In this document: one piece after another, positions 1 through 8,257 of the stretch
How the letters are laid out: each line of letters opens with the position of its first letter
Numbering within the stretch: position 1 is the first letter of the stretch
Source: Arenimonas sp. GDDSR-1
GTDB taxonomy: Bacteria; Pseudomonadota; Gammaproteobacteria; Xanthomonadales; Xanthomonadaceae
Direction of reading: 5' to 3'
Assembly (NCBI RefSeq): GCF_025980345.1
Contig: NZ_JAPDUI010000017.1
Location: forward strand, 1 to 64,000
Length of the DNA: 64,000 nt
Made by a program: the position numbers and the translations under genes
Notes under the pieces: model-generated
What the model was told of the DNA's origin: nothing
Database searches by the model: none
Seen by the model: the letters and a program-made list of their open reading frames with translations, nothing else

Positions 1-1062
1 CTGGCGGCCATGACCACCCTGGCCATGAGCTGCTATGCCCAGTACCGATTCGGCGGCGGCAATCGCCGCTGGCTGGATGCCATGTGGTGCGCCTTCGGAT
101 TGGCCTTCCTGACCAAGGGCCCCCCCGGCCTCTTGCCGCTGCTGGCCATCACCGTATTTGCTCTCTGGCACCGTGACGGGCGCGCCCTGCTGCGGCCGCT
201 TGGACTGCTCGGCTTCGTCCTGATCGGATTGACCTGGTATGTGGCGGTCATCCTGCGCCATCCGGGACTTTTGGATTATTTCCTCGGCCACGAAGTGGTC
301 GCCCGCATCGCCAGCGATACCCACAACCGAAACGGCGAGTGGTACGGGCCGTTCACGCAGTTTCTGCCGACTTTGCTGCTGGGCACGCTGCCGGCCCTGA
401 TTGCACTTGCGGTTTTCCGGAAACAAGCCGCGAAACCTGCAGCACCTCTCGAACAAAGTCGCTTTCTCTGGCTTTGGTTCCTGCTGCCCCTGCTGGTGTT
501 CTCTCTGGCGCAATCGCGCTTGCCCTTGTATGTGTTGGGCCTGACCATTCCGGCATTGCTCCTGTTGAGCCGACGCCTTGAACCGGTGCACTTCGGACGC
601 GGCACCGCCATCGCCATGGCCGTCTGGCTGGTCGCGGTGTTGGCCATCAAAGGCCTGTTGCCTGTTGCCTTGGATGATCACGATAAGGACTCACGGGCCT
701 TCGCATCAGAGATAAAGCCGATGTTGCCGGGCAAGCCGGAGCAGATCATTTTCGTCGAGGACATGTCGCGTAACGGATTGAATCTGTATTTCGATGCCAA
801 TATCAAGAAAGTGTCGTTCACGCCGCGTCCGAAGCCGATCTCGGACTCCGCCTACGATTCCAGCCTGGCCGAGGAGCTGGCCAATGCGCCGGACCGCCGC
901 GTGTTCATTCTGAAACGCGAGATTGAGGCGCGCTTCCTGGACGAACTGGCCAAAGCCGGCGTCACGCCGGTCAAGCTCGGCGAATGGATTGAGGATGACC
1001 GGCCCGGGCCGCGTGACCGCATGCTTTACGCACTGTCCGGCGAGTTTCCAGCTGCGGAATGA
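1..1062 (+). CDS. ArnT-like (GT39/PMT family) glycosyltransferase, 3' part
   Basis: The 5' end lies outside the window; the frame is open to base 1, so the ATG at 10 of the ORF track is internal. The visible part has a run of hydrophobic helices with the loop FLTKGPPGLLPLL, which resembles the TKGP loop of ArnT and related undecaprenyl-phosphate-sugar glycosyltransferases. A soluble C-terminal segment of roughly 130 residues follows. Family members transfer a sugar from a polyprenyl phosphate donor to lipid A or another envelope acceptor on the periplasmic face of the inner membrane. The acceptor cannot be told from this fragment. A strong terminator follows directly, so this is the last gene of its transcript. 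Confidence 0.8.
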   Translation: MAAMTTLAMSCYAQYRFGGGNRRWLDAMWCAFGLAFLTKGPPGLLPLLAITVFALWHRDGRALLRPLGLLGFVLIGLTWYVAVILRHPGLLDYFLGHEVVARIASDTHNRNGEWYGPFTQFLPTLLLGTLPALIALAVFRKQAAKPAAPLEQSRFLWLWFLLPLLVFSLAQSRLPLYVLGLTIPALLLLSRRLEPVHFGRGTAIAMAVWLVAVLAIKGLLPVALDDHDKDSRAFASEIKPMLPGKPEQIIFVEDMSRNGLNLYFDANIKKVSFTPRPKPISDSAYDSSLAEELANAPDRRVFILKREIEARFLDELAKAGVTPVKLGEWIEDDRPGPRDRMLYALSGEFPAAE

Positions 1063-1090
1063 AAAAACGGCCCGAATGGGCCGTTTTTTT
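1062..1090. terminator. Bidirectional intrinsic terminator
   Basis: The stem ACGGCCC/GGGCCGT has a short GAAT loop, with A and T runs on both flanks. It begins at the stop codon of the glycosyltransferase and lies 18 bp from the stop of the convergent DUF4136 gene, so it can serve both. Confidence 0.9.
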
Positions 1091-1108
1091 ACATAATTGC
1101 GGAAAGCC

Positions 1109-1696
1109 TTACTGGGCCGGCGCGGCGGTACGGGCCGCCACCGGATAGCGGGTGTAGATCTGGGAGACCGCATACTTGATTGCCGCTCCCGGGTTTTCCA
1201 TCGCTTTCTTGCTCAGGGTGCCTTCCAGCACGCCTTCCCAGACCAGCTCCTTGCGCTTGGCATCGACGATGTCGATGTTGACGGTGCCGACCTTGTAGTT
1301 GCGGGTTTCGACATCGGAACCATAAACCGGAATGCCCAGACCATAACCGAAGCCGCCACGGTACCCGTAGTAGCCCACCGACATCGTCGGGCTGCTGTAG
1401 GTTTCGCTGCGGTTTTCGATGTTGGAATAGAAGTTGACCTGCAGATCCGGGTTGTTGGCATCATAGACATAGCCGCGGGCCGCCATTTCATTCTGGACCG
1501 CGCTCTTGAAGTGCCCGGTGATCATGGTCGAATAGCCGGCTTTGTCGGTCGCCAGCGGGGTGACCCAGCCGTAGGTTTTGTAGGCGGCGAAATCCACATT
1601 CGGACGCGACTGACTGCTGATGCTGGGCTGGCTGGCGCACCCGGCCAGACTCAGGGCGGTTCCGAACAGGACGGCGTTGAGCAATAAGGACTTCAT
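1109..1696 (-). CDS. DUF4136 domain lipoprotein
   Basis: 195 aa. A lipoprotein signal ends in LAGCA, so Cys at about residue 20 would be lipidated and the protein held in the envelope. The body matches the DUF4136 pattern: an early FAAYKTYGWV stretch, a long central region (MITGHFKSAVQNEMAARGY) and a glycine/tyrosine-rich insert (YYGYRGGFGYG) before a beta-rich end containing VWEGVLEGTLS. The function of the family is unknown. The start is taken at ATG 1696, which has GAGG five bases upstream; the ORF track uses a GTG two codons earlier. It is a single-gene unit, convergent with the preceding gene. Confidence 0.85.
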   Translation of the reverse strand: MKSLLLNAVLFGTALSLAGCASQPSISSQSRPNVDFAAYKTYGWVTPLATDKAGYSTMITGHFKSAVQNEMAARGYVYDANNPDLQVNFYSNIENRSETYSSPTMSVGYYGYRGGFGYGLGIPVYGSDVETRNYKVGTVNIDIVDAKRKELVWEGVLEGTLSKKAMENPGAAIKYAVSQIYTRYPVAARTAAPAQ

Positions 1697-1725
1697 AGAC
1701 ACCTCGATCGATTCTTGGGAAGTTT

Positions 1726-1739
1726 CCGCACATGTGCGG
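1726..1739. promoter_or_regulatory. 14-bp perfect palindrome upstream of the DUF4136 gene
   Basis: CCGCACATGTGCGG is a perfect inverted repeat without spacer, 30 bp upstream of the DUF4136 start. Position and symmetry fit a dimeric repressor or activator site, but the regulator is unknown and chance cannot be excluded. Confidence 0.35.
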
Positions 1740-1821
1740 TCGGACGGGACTCATCCGGCGCCTTTACTTTATCGGATAGTGCCTGAAATTGCCATCGGCA
1801 GCGACTTCCAGCGATGACCGG

Positions 1822-2712
1822 TCAAGGCCGCTCCGACTCGGGCAACCCGGCTTCATGACGCGCCAGATAAATGCCGCTGGCGACAATGATGGCCGCGCCA
1901 ATGAATACCCTGAGCTCCGGCACCACCTGCCAAATCAGCACATCCAAGCCCAGCGCCCAGGCCAGGGCCGAATACTCGAACGGCGTGACCGTTGCCGCCG
2001 GCGCGATTCGGAAGGCCTCGGTGATGGTGAGCTGGCCGAAGAAGCCGGTGACCGCCAAGGCCGCCAAGGGCAGCAGATGCCGCCGTTCCAACGGGGCCCA
2101 TTCCGGCAGGGCCAACAGGCCCGCCAGCACGGCAATGCCGGCCATCGACCACCAGACCATGCTTTCGGCGCTGTCGGTCCGGCTGAGCAGGCGCACGCTG
2201 ATGGCCGACACCGCATAACACAGCGCGGCCGCCAGAATGGCCAATCCTGCCAGACTGACCATCCCGGCGCCGGTCGGCTTGAGCACCACCAGCACCCCCA
2301 GCAGGCCGACACCGATCGCGATCCAGCTGGCGCGTGCGACCCTTTCGCCCAAAAGGGGGATGGACAAGGCCGCGATGGCGAACGGCGAGATGTAGAAAAT
2401 CGCGTAGGCTTCGGTCAGCGGCAGGCGCTTGATGGCGTAGATGAACAGGGCCAACATCAGCACGCCCAGGCCGATCCGTAGCAGATGCAGGGCCCAGCGC
2501 ACGCGCCATAGCGAGGACCAGGCCCCGCGCCAGTGCACATAGAGCAGGATCAGCGGCAGCGAACTCATGGCGCGCAGCGCGGTGACCTGCATCGGCGGAA
2601 AATCGGCGGTCAGCCGCTTCATCACCGCGTCCATGAGACTGAAGAACAGGCAGGCCAGCAGCATCATCAGGATGCCGCGGCGTTTGTTGTCGTTTTTGGC
2701 GTCGTGGGACAT
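1822..2712 (-). CDS. EamA/DMT-family inner-membrane transporter
   Basis: About 296 aa with ten predicted transmembrane helices arranged as two EamA repeats. The first starts near LMMLLACLFFSLMDAVMKR, and the second near LAGLAILAAALCYAVSAISV. This is the drug/metabolite transporter superfamily of amino-acid, nucleotide-metabolite or drug exporters; the substrate is not predictable. The start is uncertain: ATG 2712 (MSHDAKND) is chosen because the upstream extension has no family-like sequence and would run into the divergent yajQ start. An ATG at 2730 and a GTG at 2718 are alternatives. It is divergent from yajQ with about 60 bp between. Confidence 0.85.
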   Translation of the reverse strand: MSHDAKNDNKRRGILMMLLACLFFSLMDAVMKRLTADFPPMQVTALRAMSSLPLILLYVHWRGAWSSLWRVRWALHLLRIGLGVLMLALFIYAIKRLPLTEAYAIFYISPFAIAALSIPLLGERVARASWIAIGVGLLGVLVVLKPTGAGMVSLAGLAILAAALCYAVSAISVRLLSRTDSAESMVWWSMAGIAVLAGLLALPEWAPLERRHLLPLAALAVTGFFGQLTITEAFRIAPAATVTPFEYSALAWALGLDVLIWQVVPELRVFIGAAIIVASGIYLARHEAGLPESERP

Positions 2713-2775
2713 AGCCACATGATTGCACATCCTCCGCCGCCGAGTCACACTAGCGTCATTATTACCGGAGGATCT

Positions 2776-3258
2776 ATGCCCTCGTTCGACATCGTTTCCG
2801 AAGTGGACAACCACGAACTGACCAATGCCATCGACATCGCCAACCGCGAGCTGAAGAACCGTTTCGACTTCAAGAACGTGGAGGCCTCGTTCACGCTCGA
2901 GAAATTCGTGGTGACCCTGCAGGCGCCGAGCGACTTCCAGGTCCAGCAGATGCTCGACATCCTGAAGGCACGCCTGATCGCCCGCGGCATCGATGCCCGT
3001 TGCATGGACATCGGCGAGCCGGAAGTGAACCTGGCCACGGCCAAGCAGAAAGTCACGCTGAAATCCGGCATCGAGCAGAAGACCGCCAAGAAGATCGCGG
3101 CCGCGCTCAAGGAAGCCAAGCTGAAGGTCGACTCCCAGATCAACGGCGACAAGCTGAAAGTGATGGGCAAGAAGCGCGACGACCTGCAGGAAGCCATCGC
3201 CCTGCTGAAATCCAAGGACTTCGAACTGCCCCTGCAGTTCGAGAACTTCCGGGACTGA
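2776..3258 (+). CDS. yajQ: YajQ-family nucleotide-binding protein
   Basis: 160 aa, the normal family length, starting MPSFDIVSEVDNHEL with the typical ANRELKNRFDFKN segment and ending in QFENFRD. GGAGG lies 4 bases before the ATG. YajQ proteins have two RNP-like folds and bind nucleotides. In Xanthomonas a YajQ-family protein is a cyclic di-GMP effector, which would fit the diguanylate cyclase and HD-GYP protein elsewhere in this window, but that role is inference here. It is followed by a small membrane gene 11 bp downstream and probably co-transcribed with it. Confidence 0.95.
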   Translation: MPSFDIVSEVDNHELTNAIDIANRELKNRFDFKNVEASFTLEKFVVTLQAPSDFQVQQMLDILKARLIARGIDARCMDIGEPEVNLATAKQKVTLKSGIEQKTAKKIAAALKEAKLKVDSQINGDKLKVMGKKRDDLQEAIALLKSKDFELPLQFENFRD

Positions 3259-3269
3259 CCCGGTCGGCC

Positions 3270-3584
3270 ATGCCGGACAACTACAAATTACTGATCATCG
3301 CCGGCACGCTGCAGACCGCGGTTCCGGTCATCTCCCTGCTCGCCTATCTGCCGCAGTGGAAAAAACTGATCGACACCAAATCCAGCCGCGACCTGTCGCT
3401 GCGGTCCTGGTCGATCTGGATCGTGTCTTCTTCGATTTCGCTGTTCTATGCCGTGGCGCTTTACCGCTACACCGGTCAGGGCCTGCCGCTGGTATTTGCC
3501 TCCGCTGCCGGGCTGCTGTTCGTGCTGATCACCGTCTATCTCACCGCCCGCTACCGCAGCCGAAGCGAACCGCCCTCGATTTGA
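3270..3584 (+). CDS. SemiSWEET-like PQ-loop membrane protein
   Basis: 104 aa with three hydrophobic helices. The first ends in the PQ-loop motif LLAYLPQWKKLIDTKSS, followed by DLSLRSWSIW, as in SemiSWEET and PQ-loop half-transporters. Such proteins dimerise to carry small sugars or other solutes; the substrate here is unknown. The start is set at ATG 3270, just after the yajQ stop. The longer ORF in the track begins inside yajQ in another frame and is not credible. No strong Shine-Dalgarno is visible, which suggests coupling to yajQ. A terminator follows 11 bp after the stop. Confidence 0.85.
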   Translation: MPDNYKLLIIAGTLQTAVPVISLLAYLPQWKKLIDTKSSRDLSLRSWSIWIVSSSISLFYAVALYRYTGQGLPLVFASAAGLLFVLITVYLTARYRSRSEPPSI

Positions 3585-3595
3585 TTCCCAAAATA

Positions 3596-3617
3596 AGCGG
3601 CCCGAAGGCCGCTTTTT
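3596..3617. terminator. Bidirectional intrinsic terminator
   Basis: The stem AGCGGCC/GGCCGCT closes a CGAA loop (UUCG on the other strand) and is followed by TTTTT. The other strand ends in TATTTT. It separates the yajQ unit from the convergent fasciclin gene. Confidence 0.88.
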
Positions 3618-3631
3618 CTGCACTGGGTGAA

Positions 3632-4126
3632 TTATGGAATCAGTACGCTGTCGATGACGTGAATCACGCCGTTGCTGGCTTTGATGTCGGTGGCGGTGAC
3701 GTTGGCGTCGTTGACTTTGACGCCATGATGACCGGCCATGATTTTGACGGCTTTGCCGTTCACGGTGTCGGCGCTTTTCAGCTTGACCACATCGGCCGCG
3801 GTGACTTTTCCGGCGACCACGTGATAGGTCAGGATGGCGGTCAGCTTGGCTTTGTTTTCCGGCTTGAGCAGGCTTTCCACGGTTCCGGCCGGAAGCTTGG
3901 CGAATGCGGCGTTGGTCGGCGCGAACACGGTGAACGGACCGGCCGAATTCAAAGTGTCGACCAGGCCGGCGGCTTTCACAGCGGCGACCAGGGTGGAGAA
4001 GTCGGGGTTACCGGCGGCAACGGCGACGATGGTGCCGGTTTCCTTCTTTTCATGATTGTGCGCCAGAGCGGCGGAGCTGGCGCCAGCCAAGGCGATGGCG
4101 AACAGGGCATGCTTGAATACGTTCAT
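3632..4126 (-). CDS. Secreted fasciclin (FAS1) domain protein
   Basis: 164 aa. A Sec signal peptide (MNVFKHALFAIALAGASSAALA) is followed by a His/Lys-rich patch and one complete FAS1 domain. The domain shows the H1 motif FTVFAPTNAAFAKLP, then LTYHVVAGKV, and ends with the H2 motif GVIHVIDSVLIP. FAS1 domains mediate adhesion or matrix contact and lie outside the cytoplasm. The start is ATG 4126, preceded by AAAGGAA at good spacing. The ORF-track start adds 16 residues ahead of the signal peptide and is rejected. It appears monocistronic, between two terminators. Confidence 0.9.
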   Translation of the reverse strand: MNVFKHALFAIALAGASSAALAHNHEKKETGTIVAVAAGNPDFSTLVAAVKAAGLVDTLNSAGPFTVFAPTNAAFAKLPAGTVESLLKPENKAKLTAILTYHVVAGKVTAADVVKLKSADTVNGKAVKIMAGHHGVKVNDANVTATDIKASNGVIHVIDSVLIP

Positions 4127-4259
4127 GGGATTTCCTTTGCGGTTCATGGGAGGTGTGCTTTGGCACAGCGCCACTATGCCGCGGCAGGCGTGCAGAGCGC
4201 GTCAGATTCGCGTGAGCGTGTTGTGTTCGAAATGTGCGCAGAGCGTGAATACCGCGCAT

Positions 4260-4282
4260 GAAAAAGGAGGGCAAGCCCTCCT
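4260..4282 (-). terminator. Intrinsic terminator of the M48 protease gene
   Basis: On the minus strand the stem AGGAGGGC/GCCCTCCT has a tight loop and is followed by TTTTC, 25 bp after the protease stop codon. Confidence 0.75.
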
Positions 4283-4306
4283 GTTTCATGACGCCATCGG
4301 TTCGGT

Positions 4307-5632
4307 TCAGGGCTGTCCGGTCGCCAGTTCCTGGTTTTCCTGCAACCACAGCATCGAGGAATGCACGCGGTCGTAACCGCTCGGATGATCGTAGAAAATC
4401 ACTTCTTCCCAGTAGCCCGGATGGATCTTGCGGTAGGTGCTCAGGCGCATGGCGGCGGTGGCGAAACCGTGCGGCTCGCGTGCCGAGTTCAGGCCGTACA
4501 GATCGGCTTCCTTCTCGGCCGTGCGGATGATGGTATTGATCACCGGCGTAGCCAGCAGCATGTAGAAGCTGAACACCGCCACTGCAATCGGCAATACCGC
4601 CGGATCGGTGCGCTCGGTGATGCCGTAGCGCGTGCCGACACGGACGATGGCACGGTCGATCAGCTTGTGCACGAACCAGAATCCGAACATCAGCACCAGG
4701 CTGATATAGGCCAGATTGCGGACGGCATGGTTGAGCACATAATGTCCCATCTCGTGGCCCATCACCGCCTTGACTTCCGGCAACGAGGTTTTGTTGAGCA
4801 GATTGTCGTTGAGGCTGACCTGGGTGGTGCCGGCGAAACCGGAGACATTGGCGCTGACCCGCGTGGTCTGCTTCGAGGCGTCGAAGTACTTCACATTGTC
4901 GGTCGGAATCTGGTTGGCGCGGGCCAGGGAGAGAATCGCCGATTTTACCGGACCGTCCGGCAACGGCTTGTAGTCATTGAACAAGGGATTGATGAACACC
5001 GGGCTGACCATGATCAGCAGCAGCAGAACCAAGAAGCTGGCGATGCCGGCACGCAGCCACCAACTTTCGCCCGCTTTACGCACCGCAGCGAAAATGCCGG
5101 CAACCAGCCAGGGCATGATGATCAATTCCAACAGCAGGTTCTTGCCGGACTCCTCGAACCAGCCCCCGAGGGTCAGATTCGACAGCCCGTAGGCGTGTTC
5201 GCGGTAAAACTCGGTGTAAAGCGCCCAAGGCAGGCTCAGCACGCTCGACGCCAACAACCAGAGCGCTCCGAAAATAGCGGTATACAACCAGGGGCGGTGA
5301 CTGATGCGCTTGGCGATATCGCGCATCTTGACGGACAGACCGCTGACGATGAATACCGCACAAATCATCAAGCCGTAAAGAAAGCCCCAGAGCTGCAGCC
5401 AATAGCCGCCTTCGAAATACGCATCGGACTGCGCCCGTTGCTCCGGGGTCAGCAGGTCGATATAGGACTGCGTGGCCTTGTCGGCATCGAAGCCCGGGCC
5501 GGGTTTGGCGGCATCGGGCACAATCAAGCCGGCCGGCAGTTCGCGCTCGCCGGGTGCGGCGGCTGGCGCCTGCGCGGCCAGTGTGCCACTGAACAGGCAC
5601 AAGGCCAGGAATACGGTGAATAGACGGCGCAT
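4307..5632 (-). CDS. M48-family (Ste24-like) membrane metalloprotease
   Basis: 441 aa. An N-terminal signal sequence (ends SGTLAAQ) is followed by four or five hydrophobic helices and a catalytic domain. The zinc site is HEMGH at about residues 292-296, with the downstream ligand in EKEADLYG at about 373, so the active site looks intact. The layout (helices, long loop with NPLFNDYKPLPDG, HExxH, two helices, ExxxD) is that of the CaaX-prenyl-protease-1 type of M48 peptidases, which in bacteria are inner-membrane quality-control enzymes. The start is ATG 5632 with GAGG eight bases upstream; the longer ORF adds 44 non-homologous residues. Confidence 0.9.
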   Translation of the reverse strand: MRRLFTVFLALCLFSGTLAAQAPAAAPGERELPAGLIVPDAAKPGPGFDADKATQSYIDLLTPEQRAQSDAYFEGGYWLQLWGFLYGLMICAVFIVSGLSVKMRDIAKRISHRPWLYTAIFGALWLLASSVLSLPWALYTEFYREHAYGLSNLTLGGWFEESGKNLLLELIIMPWLVAGIFAAVRKAGESWWLRAGIASFLVLLLLIMVSPVFINPLFNDYKPLPDGPVKSAILSLARANQIPTDNVKYFDASKQTTRVSANVSGFAGTTQVSLNDNLLNKTSLPEVKAVMGHEMGHYVLNHAVRNLAYISLVLMFGFWFVHKLIDRAIVRVGTRYGITERTDPAVLPIAVAVFSFYMLLATPVINTIIRTAEKEADLYGLNSAREPHGFATAAMRLSTYRKIHPGYWEEVIFYDHPSGYDRVHSSMLWLQENQELATGQP

Positions 5633-5776
5633 GCCGGTGTCCTCGGAGTGGGTATGCCCCAAGCATAAAGCCGCCGCTGGCTGCCGGCAATGGCCGGAAG
5701 TCATGGGGGCGCTGGCCGACCGCTGCGTCAAGTTGTGCAATAATCCCGAAAACAACCACGACACGGGGAAATCTGC

Positions 5777-7228
5777 ATGAAATCATCCAGAGTGAAGACC
5801 TTGGCCTTGGCGCTGGGCGTCACAGCGGCGACGGTGATGACTGCCGGCTGCAATTCGTCCAAGCAAGAGGCTGCCGGCACCGAAACAGCGGATGTTGGCG
5901 AGGTCAAAGCCTTGGCCGAAGAGGCCTTCATCTACGGCTTGCCGATCGTGATGAACTACGCGGTGATGAATGAGCTGGCCCTCAACAAGGATTCCGGCCA
6001 GTACAAGGCCCCGTTCAATACCATTGCCAGCGAGGCCCGGGTCTTCACCTATCAGGACACGGCCGTGGTCACGCCCAACAGCGACACGCCCTATTCGATG
6101 CTCTGGCTGGACCTGCGCGCCGAACCGATGGTGATATCGGTCCCGGCGGTGGAAAAGAACCGCTATTTCTCGGTACAGCTGACCGACGGCAACACCTATA
6201 ACTACGGCTACATCGGCAGCCGCGCGACCGGCAGCGACGGCGGGGATTATCTGGTGGCCGGCCCGGACTGGAATGGCGAAACCCCGGATGGCATCAAGCA
6301 GGTGTTCCGGGCCACCACGCCGCTGGGCCTGACCATTTTCCGCACCCAGCTGTTCAATGCCGAGGATCTGGCCAATGTGAAAAAAATTCAGGCCGGCTAC
6401 CGGGTACAGCCGCTGTCCGCCTTCCTGAAACAGCCGGCTCCGCCGGCAGCTGCACAAGCGGCATTCCCGCCGGCCAGCAACGCCGGTATCAAATCGGAGT
6501 TCTTCGACTATCTCGATGCCGCGTTGCAGTTCGTCCCGGAATCCCCCCAGGACAAAGCGATCCGGGCAAAACTGGCGCGGCTCGGTATCGGTACCGATGC
6601 ACCATTCGCGTTCAAGGAACTGCCGGCCGCACGCAGAGCGGCAATGATGCTGGGCATGAAATCGGGCGCCGAAAAAATCGATACATTCCTCAACAGCGGC
6701 GGCAAGACCATCAATGGCTGGAAAGTCGGCTCCATGTTCGGCGATGCCGCATTCTTCAACGGCAACTGGATGATGCGGGCCGCGGCTGCGAAAGGCGGCA
6801 TTTACGGCAACAACGCCGAAGAAGCCATGTACCCGATGACGCGTGCGGATGCCAACGGCGAAGTGCTCGATGGCAGCAAGCATAAATACACCCTGACTTT
6901 CGATGCCGGACAACTGCCACCGGTCAATGCCTTCTGGTCAGTCACCATGTACGACGGTACGAGCCAGCTGCTGATCCAGAACCCGATCAACCGCTACCTG
7001 ATCAACTCGCCGATGCTGCCCGGCATGAAAACCAATGCCGACGGCTCGCTGACCCTTTACATCCAGAAGGATTCGCCCGGAAAGGACAAGGAAGCCAACT
7101 GGCTCCCGGCACCGAACGGTCCGATTTACATGGTCATGCGCCTGTACTGGCCGAAAACCGAAGCACCGTCGGTTCTTCCTGCGGGCAGCGGCAGCTGGAG
7201 CCCGCCGCCGGTGATCCGCGTCGATTAA
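5777..7228 (+). CDS. DUF1254/DUF1214 domain lipoprotein
   Basis: 483 aa. A lipoprotein signal ends in MTAGCN. A DUF1254 domain follows, with EAFIYGLPIVMNY, the TPNSDTPYSMLWLDL block and FSVQLTDGNTYNYGYIGSR. The C-terminal DUF1214 domain has FWSVTMYDG and the ending LYWPKTEAPS. The two domains often occur together in secreted bacterial proteins of unknown activity. GGGGA precedes the ATG. It stands alone, divergent from the M48 gene and closed by a strong terminator. Confidence 0.88.
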   Translation: MKSSRVKTLALALGVTAATVMTAGCNSSKQEAAGTETADVGEVKALAEEAFIYGLPIVMNYAVMNELALNKDSGQYKAPFNTIASEARVFTYQDTAVVTPNSDTPYSMLWLDLRAEPMVISVPAVEKNRYFSVQLTDGNTYNYGYIGSRATGSDGGDYLVAGPDWNGETPDGIKQVFRATTPLGLTIFRTQLFNAEDLANVKKIQAGYRVQPLSAFLKQPAPPAAAQAAFPPASNAGIKSEFFDYLDAALQFVPESPQDKAIRAKLARLGIGTDAPFAFKELPAARRAAMMLGMKSGAEKIDTFLNSGGKTINGWKVGSMFGDAAFFNGNWMMRAAAAKGGIYGNNAEEAMYPMTRADANGEVLDGSKHKYTLTFDAGQLPPVNAFWSVTMYDGTSQLLIQNPINRYLINSPMLPGMKTNADGSLTLYIQKDSPGKDKEANWLPAPNGPIYMVMRLYWPKTEAPSVLPAGSGSWSPPPVIRVD

Positions 7229-7243
7229 ACGCTGCACATCTGC

Positions 7244-7272
7244 AAAAAAGCCGCCTTCTGGCGGCTTTTTTC
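7244..7272 (+). terminator. Intrinsic terminator after the DUF1254 gene
   Basis: A perfect GCCGCC/GGCGGC stem with a TTCT loop, flanked by AAAAAA and TTTTTT. The flanks make it usable on either strand. Confidence 0.92.
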
Positions 7273-7411
7273 TACCCGTAGAATTGAAATGGATACATAG
7301 TGTGCGACGTAAATTCGCAAGCCGCAGAGAGCTTGACCCGGCAGATGTTTATATTGAAAATGAAAGCGCCAGCCGGTTAAAGGCCTTGATAATAATCCTT
7401 GGGGAATTTTG

Positions 7412-8221
7412 ATGAAATACATTAAACACGCAGCGCTCGCGACCTCGCTGTTATTTGTCTGCACGGCCTGTACCGTGGTAGCACCCGATGCCGGACAACA
7501 GGCGGTGCTGATTGATAAACCCTGGCTGTTTGGACACGGTGGTGTTCGGGCGCAGCCGGTATCTCCTGGATTGACATACACATGGATGTCCACGCAGAAA
7601 ATATACGTCAATATGTTTCCGCAGCAATTCGACGGTAATTTCACTGATTTGATGTCAAGTGACGGCGTACCGCTGGACTTTCATGCCATCATTCGCCTGC
7701 AGGTTACTGATCCGGTAGTTCTGGTTAAGGACTTTGGCCAAGACTGGTACAAAAACAACGTTGAGCAGGAATTTTTCAATCGCGTCCGCTCTGCGGTCAA
7801 AAAGCACGGCATGAATGAAACAGCTATTCAGACTACCGCCATCGATGAGATCGACACCGAAGTCACGAAAGCAATGCAAGAATATTTCAAGGCTAACAGC
7901 ATACCGATTCGACTTGTGAAGATAACGGTAGGTAAAGCCAATCCACCCGATGCAGTGCGCAATCAGCGCGTTGAAACGGCGCAGCAGGAACAGCGTGTGC
8001 TCACCGAACATAAACGCGATCTTGCCGAGCAAAGCCGAAAAGCCGCCGAACAGAGTCGGGCCGAGGCAGACAATGCGTACCGAAACGCCATGAATCTGAA
8101 TCCCGCGCAGTTCGTCGAGATGGAACGCATCAAGATGCAGCAGGCAGTCTGTAGCGTACAAGGCGCGAATTGTACGTTTATCGTCGGCGGTCAGATTGAC
8201 CCCGTCATCAATGTGAAGTGA
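7412..8221 (+). CDS. SPFH/band-7 domain lipoprotein
   Basis: 269 aa. The N-terminus is a short hydrophobic signal ending LFVCTAC, with Cys at about residue 20 as likely lipidation site although the -3 residue is atypical. A band-7 fold follows: DAGQQAVLIDKPWLFG, then DGVPLDFHAIIRLQVTDPV, and a helix rich in Gln, Glu and Lys (about residues 185-225) that probably forms a coiled coil. SPFH proteins oligomerise into membrane rings or scaffolds. An outward-facing lipoprotein version is unusual, since most are cytosol- or membrane-anchored with a neighbouring NfeD, and no NfeD gene is present. The start is ATG 7412; the track adds a TTG codon. The gene and its 140-bp upstream region are lower in GC than neighbouring genes. 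Confidence 0.8.
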   Translation: MKYIKHAALATSLLFVCTACTVVAPDAGQQAVLIDKPWLFGHGGVRAQPVSPGLTYTWMSTQKIYVNMFPQQFDGNFTDLMSSDGVPLDFHAIIRLQVTDPVVLVKDFGQDWYKNNVEQEFFNRVRSAVKKHGMNETAIQTTAIDEIDTEVTKAMQEYFKANSIPIRLVKITVGKANPPDAVRNQRVETAQQEQRVLTEHKRDLAEQSRKAAEQSRAEADNAYRNAMNLNPAQFVEMERIKMQQAVCSVQGANCTFIVGGQIDPVINVK

Positions 8222-8223
8222 CT

Positions 8224-8250
8224 TAATCCGCCCAATCAGGGCGGATTGCT
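8224..8250. terminator. Hairpin between convergent genes, probable terminator
   Basis: The 9-bp stem AATCCGCCC/GGGCGGATT has an AATCA loop and lies between the SPFH lipoprotein stop and the rsuA stop. The T-run is short on both sides, so termination may be partial. Confidence 0.6.
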
Positions 8251-8257
8251 TATTCAC

